NCBI GenBank assembly: GCA_944380885.1 | Contig: CALWIZ010000008.1 | Location: forward strand, 18,676 to 82,675 | DNA length: 64,000 bases | Source of the DNA: an uncultured Clostridia bacterium | GTDB taxonomy: Bacteria; Bacillota; Clostridia; Oscillospirales; Acutalibacteraceae | Direction: 5' to 3' | In this document: positions 62,481 through 64,000 of the stretch, piece by piece | How the letters are laid out: each line of letters starts with the position of its first letter | Position numbering within the stretch: the first letter of the stretch is position 1 | Translations under genes and position numbers: made by a program | Notes under the pieces: model-generated | The model's input: only the letters and a program-made list of their open reading frames with translations | What the model was told of the DNA's origin: nothing | Databases searched by the model: none

Positions 62481-63083
62481 CGGTTCAATGTTAATATTTC
62501 TCTCTGCATAAACTTTACCGTCTATATATATCACGGACTTTTTAGCGTTCCGATCAACGCCGACCGCAACATTGTGCCATTCACGGTCTGCAATAACTCC
62601 AGTCATCGGTGTTGTCTGCCAATTCAACAGCGGGGTAACGGCTGAGTCTCCTATTTTTGCCTGAAGTTGCTGCGCACCGCTTGTATAAAGATTTAATCCG
62701 CTGTTTGCGTCGATTAAATTTGATAATAATGTTCCTTCAACAAATTCACTCAAAGTTGAACGGTACCATATTGATACCGTGTAATTTCCGGTTGTGAGCG
62801 TACCTTCAGGCAAAGAAAATTCTGCAAAATTCTGAGCAGCTTTGCCATATAAGTGATTTCCGTTCGGACGGTTTGAAAGATAAAGTGCTTTTCCGTTTAC
62901 TCCGTCTCCGTACTCTACACCGTATTCCTCAATTCCGACAGTTCCGCCGTTTAAGGTTTCATCATCAAAATTAACAGATAATACCGGCTCAGGAAACGTT
63001 TCTGATGCTGATACGAGGTTGAAGGGCATTACTCCAAAAATAAGTGTACCCAACAGGATAAAAGACAGTATTTTTTTCCTCAT
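62480..63083 (-). pseudogene. LamG-domain secreted protein, 3' end truncated
   Basis: The first 200 codons are intact: signal peptide (KKILSFILLGTLIFGVMPF, cleavage near ASA-SE) and a concanavalin-like LamG domain (VLSVNFDDETLNGG, NYTVSIWYRST, WHNVAVGVDRNAKKSVIYIDG). LamG domains bind carbohydrates or proteins at the cell surface. The frame continues past about 62,480 with antisense of the truncated neighbour, so the domain is incomplete. GAGAGAGG precedes the ATG. Confidence 0.7.
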
Positions 63084-63342
63084 TTTTAAAACCTCTCTCC
63101 GTCATGATAATTATTATTATTTTTTGAAACAAATTCGTTTTATGCTTGTAGCACAGTCAACAATAAACAGCCTTGTTTCTATTTTATTTTAGCAAATTAG
63201 CTACAATTATTACATAGCTTTAAGTATCGGATTGTCAAAAAAACATGTCATTTTGTTTAATTTGCAAATAGAAAATTAACAAAATTCCATATTTACAAGA
63301 GAAAATAACATAAAGCAATGACCTGCCGGTCTTGTATTCGCG
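63084..63342. other. Intergenic region with no gene seen
   Basis: AT-rich, no hairpin terminator, tRNA or coding signal that I can support; it may contain the promoter of the LamG gene. Confidence 0.4.
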
Positions 63343-63620
63343 TTGGTTTCCGGCGCGCCGTCAGGTGAAAAAACCGTATATTTCACATATCTGCTTTCCG
63401 GAATAATAATCGCGCTCACCAGCTTTGTATTCAAATACAAAAGCAGCGGGCACACCTGCGGAATAGCAGATCCTGTCGCGCTGCTGGTATATTATATAAA
63501 TCCTGTTTACGCTTTTTGGCTTTCTTCTTCTGCTGCCTGTTTCCCAGGCTTCTGTAAAAATGAAATATCCACTGCCGATATTGCTAAAAAAGATTGGAAT
63601 AGCCAAAACAGCTATTATTA
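63343..63620 (+). pseudogene. Fragment of a membrane protein (PAP2-like?)
   Basis: Residues TYLLSGIIIALTSFVFKYKSSG and GIADPVALLVYYINP look like one or two membrane helices with an SGHTxG motif as in PAP2-type phosphatases, without N-terminus or a clear start. It runs in frame into an IS3 remnant. Family uncertain. Confidence 0.35.
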
Positions 63621-63639
63621 TCAAAAGAAACGCTTATGC

Positions 63640-63870
63640 TTTGCAGAAAAGCACAAATATGATTGCCAAGTTGTTACAGCCATATTTCGCGATAATAAAG
63701 AAAGATATGGATACCGTAAAATCAAAGTTGTTTTATAAGGTGTCTCACCGGAAAAGTTTATACAGCAAATTAAATCGTATATGGTTTGGTATCGTAATAC
63801 ACGAATTAGGCTGTCACTTGACGGATTGAGTCCGGCAGAAATCAGAACCAAAATAGGGATTACCATTTAG
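63640..63870 (+). mobile_element. IS3-family transposase (OrfB) remnant
   Basis: One frame ends with IFRDNKERYGYRKIKVVL (63738), typical of the IS3 OrfB centre; another, 63750-63870, reads QQIKSYMVWYRNTRIRLSL and DGLSPAEIRTKIGI to a TAG, the usual OrfB C-terminus. The middle of the rve integrase domain is deleted and the frames do not join. Inactive. Confidence 0.75.
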
Positions 63871-64000
63871 TCCGATAAAATGTCCGCAGGCCCCCATGTG
63901 AAAGTTTTTCTGTAAAAATAAAAAACGCAAATTGCAATAGCAACCTGCAATAATTCACAGAAAAGTAACGATTAGCGTAGAATGATGTTGGATTGCGGAG
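63871..64000. other. Right edge of window, no gene seen
   Basis: No coding or RNA signal is supported in these 130 bases; GCCCCCATGTG near 63890 may be left from the IS end. Confidence 0.35.

Overview
The window looks like chromosome from a gut-type Bacillota of class Clostridia, probably Oscillospirales/Ruminococcaceae-like (inference). Support: moderate GC with very compact strings of genes, consensus sigma-A promoters (TTGACA-N17-TATAAT), strong AGGAGG ribosome sites, a V-type ATPase in the enterococcal/clostridial gene order, a YesM/YesN-type two-component system, FakA (DAK2)/Asp23, YmdB and RecG, and clostridial-type mobile genes. No genus can be named from sequence reading alone.

Bases 1-35,636 are host core genome. 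They hold the 3' end of a glycerol kinase gene and a lipase-like hydrolase; small membrane proteins; a tRNA-Leu; a Mn2+ (yybP-ykoY) riboswitch driving mntP; an operon of response regulator, histidine kinase, sugar-binding lipoprotein and aldo/keto reductase; a nine-gene V-ATPase operon (order F-I-K-E-C-G-A-B-D in Enterococcus hirae ntp naming) whose rotor subunit carries Na+-binding residues; a divergent run of hydrolase, MurF, Ddl, a cation diffusion facilitator, FeoA, FeoB, a FeoB-associated protein and a membrane protein; a SLOG gene facing two small XRE regulators; then recG, a fakA-like gene, asp23, an oligopeptide-type binding lipoprotein and ymdB.

Bases about 35,678-61,898 are an integrated mobilizable element (about 26.2 kb) that has split a host tRNA-Pro(UGG) gene inside the anticodon arm. 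The 5' part of the tRNA lies at the left end and the 3' part at the right end, and both share a 10-bp core. Just inside the left end is a complete, different tRNA-Pro(UGG) followed by a terminator, so the element appears to replace the tRNA it destroys. The mobility module has an HNH nuclease, two tyrosine integrases, a MobP-type relaxase, a ribbon-helix-helix helper, an HTH protein and an excisionase-like protein. Its promoter is a perfect sigma-A promoter with a LexA-box match in the spacer and a long attenuator-like hairpin in the leader. There are no conjugation-channel genes, so it should depend on a helper for transfer.

The cargo (43.7-61.4 kb) is a dense, one-directional defence island: XRE-DUF3990 protein and partner, SNF2 helicase, a catalytically inactive prokaryotic Argonaute, a SIR2 NADase-like protein, type III methyltransferase Mod, an unknown 204-residue protein, type III restriction subunit Res, RecQ, and a reverse transcriptase fused to a nitrilase domain (DRT type 1/UG1-like). 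The Argonaute-SIR2 pair sits inside an SNF2-Mod-Res series and is translationally coupled to the helicase by a GTGA overlap. This composite is the most interesting feature of the window.

Bases 61,934-64,000 are a decayed flank: terminators, a truncated unknown gene fused tail-to-tail with a truncated LamG-type secreted protein, a membrane-protein fragment and an IS3-family transposase remnant.
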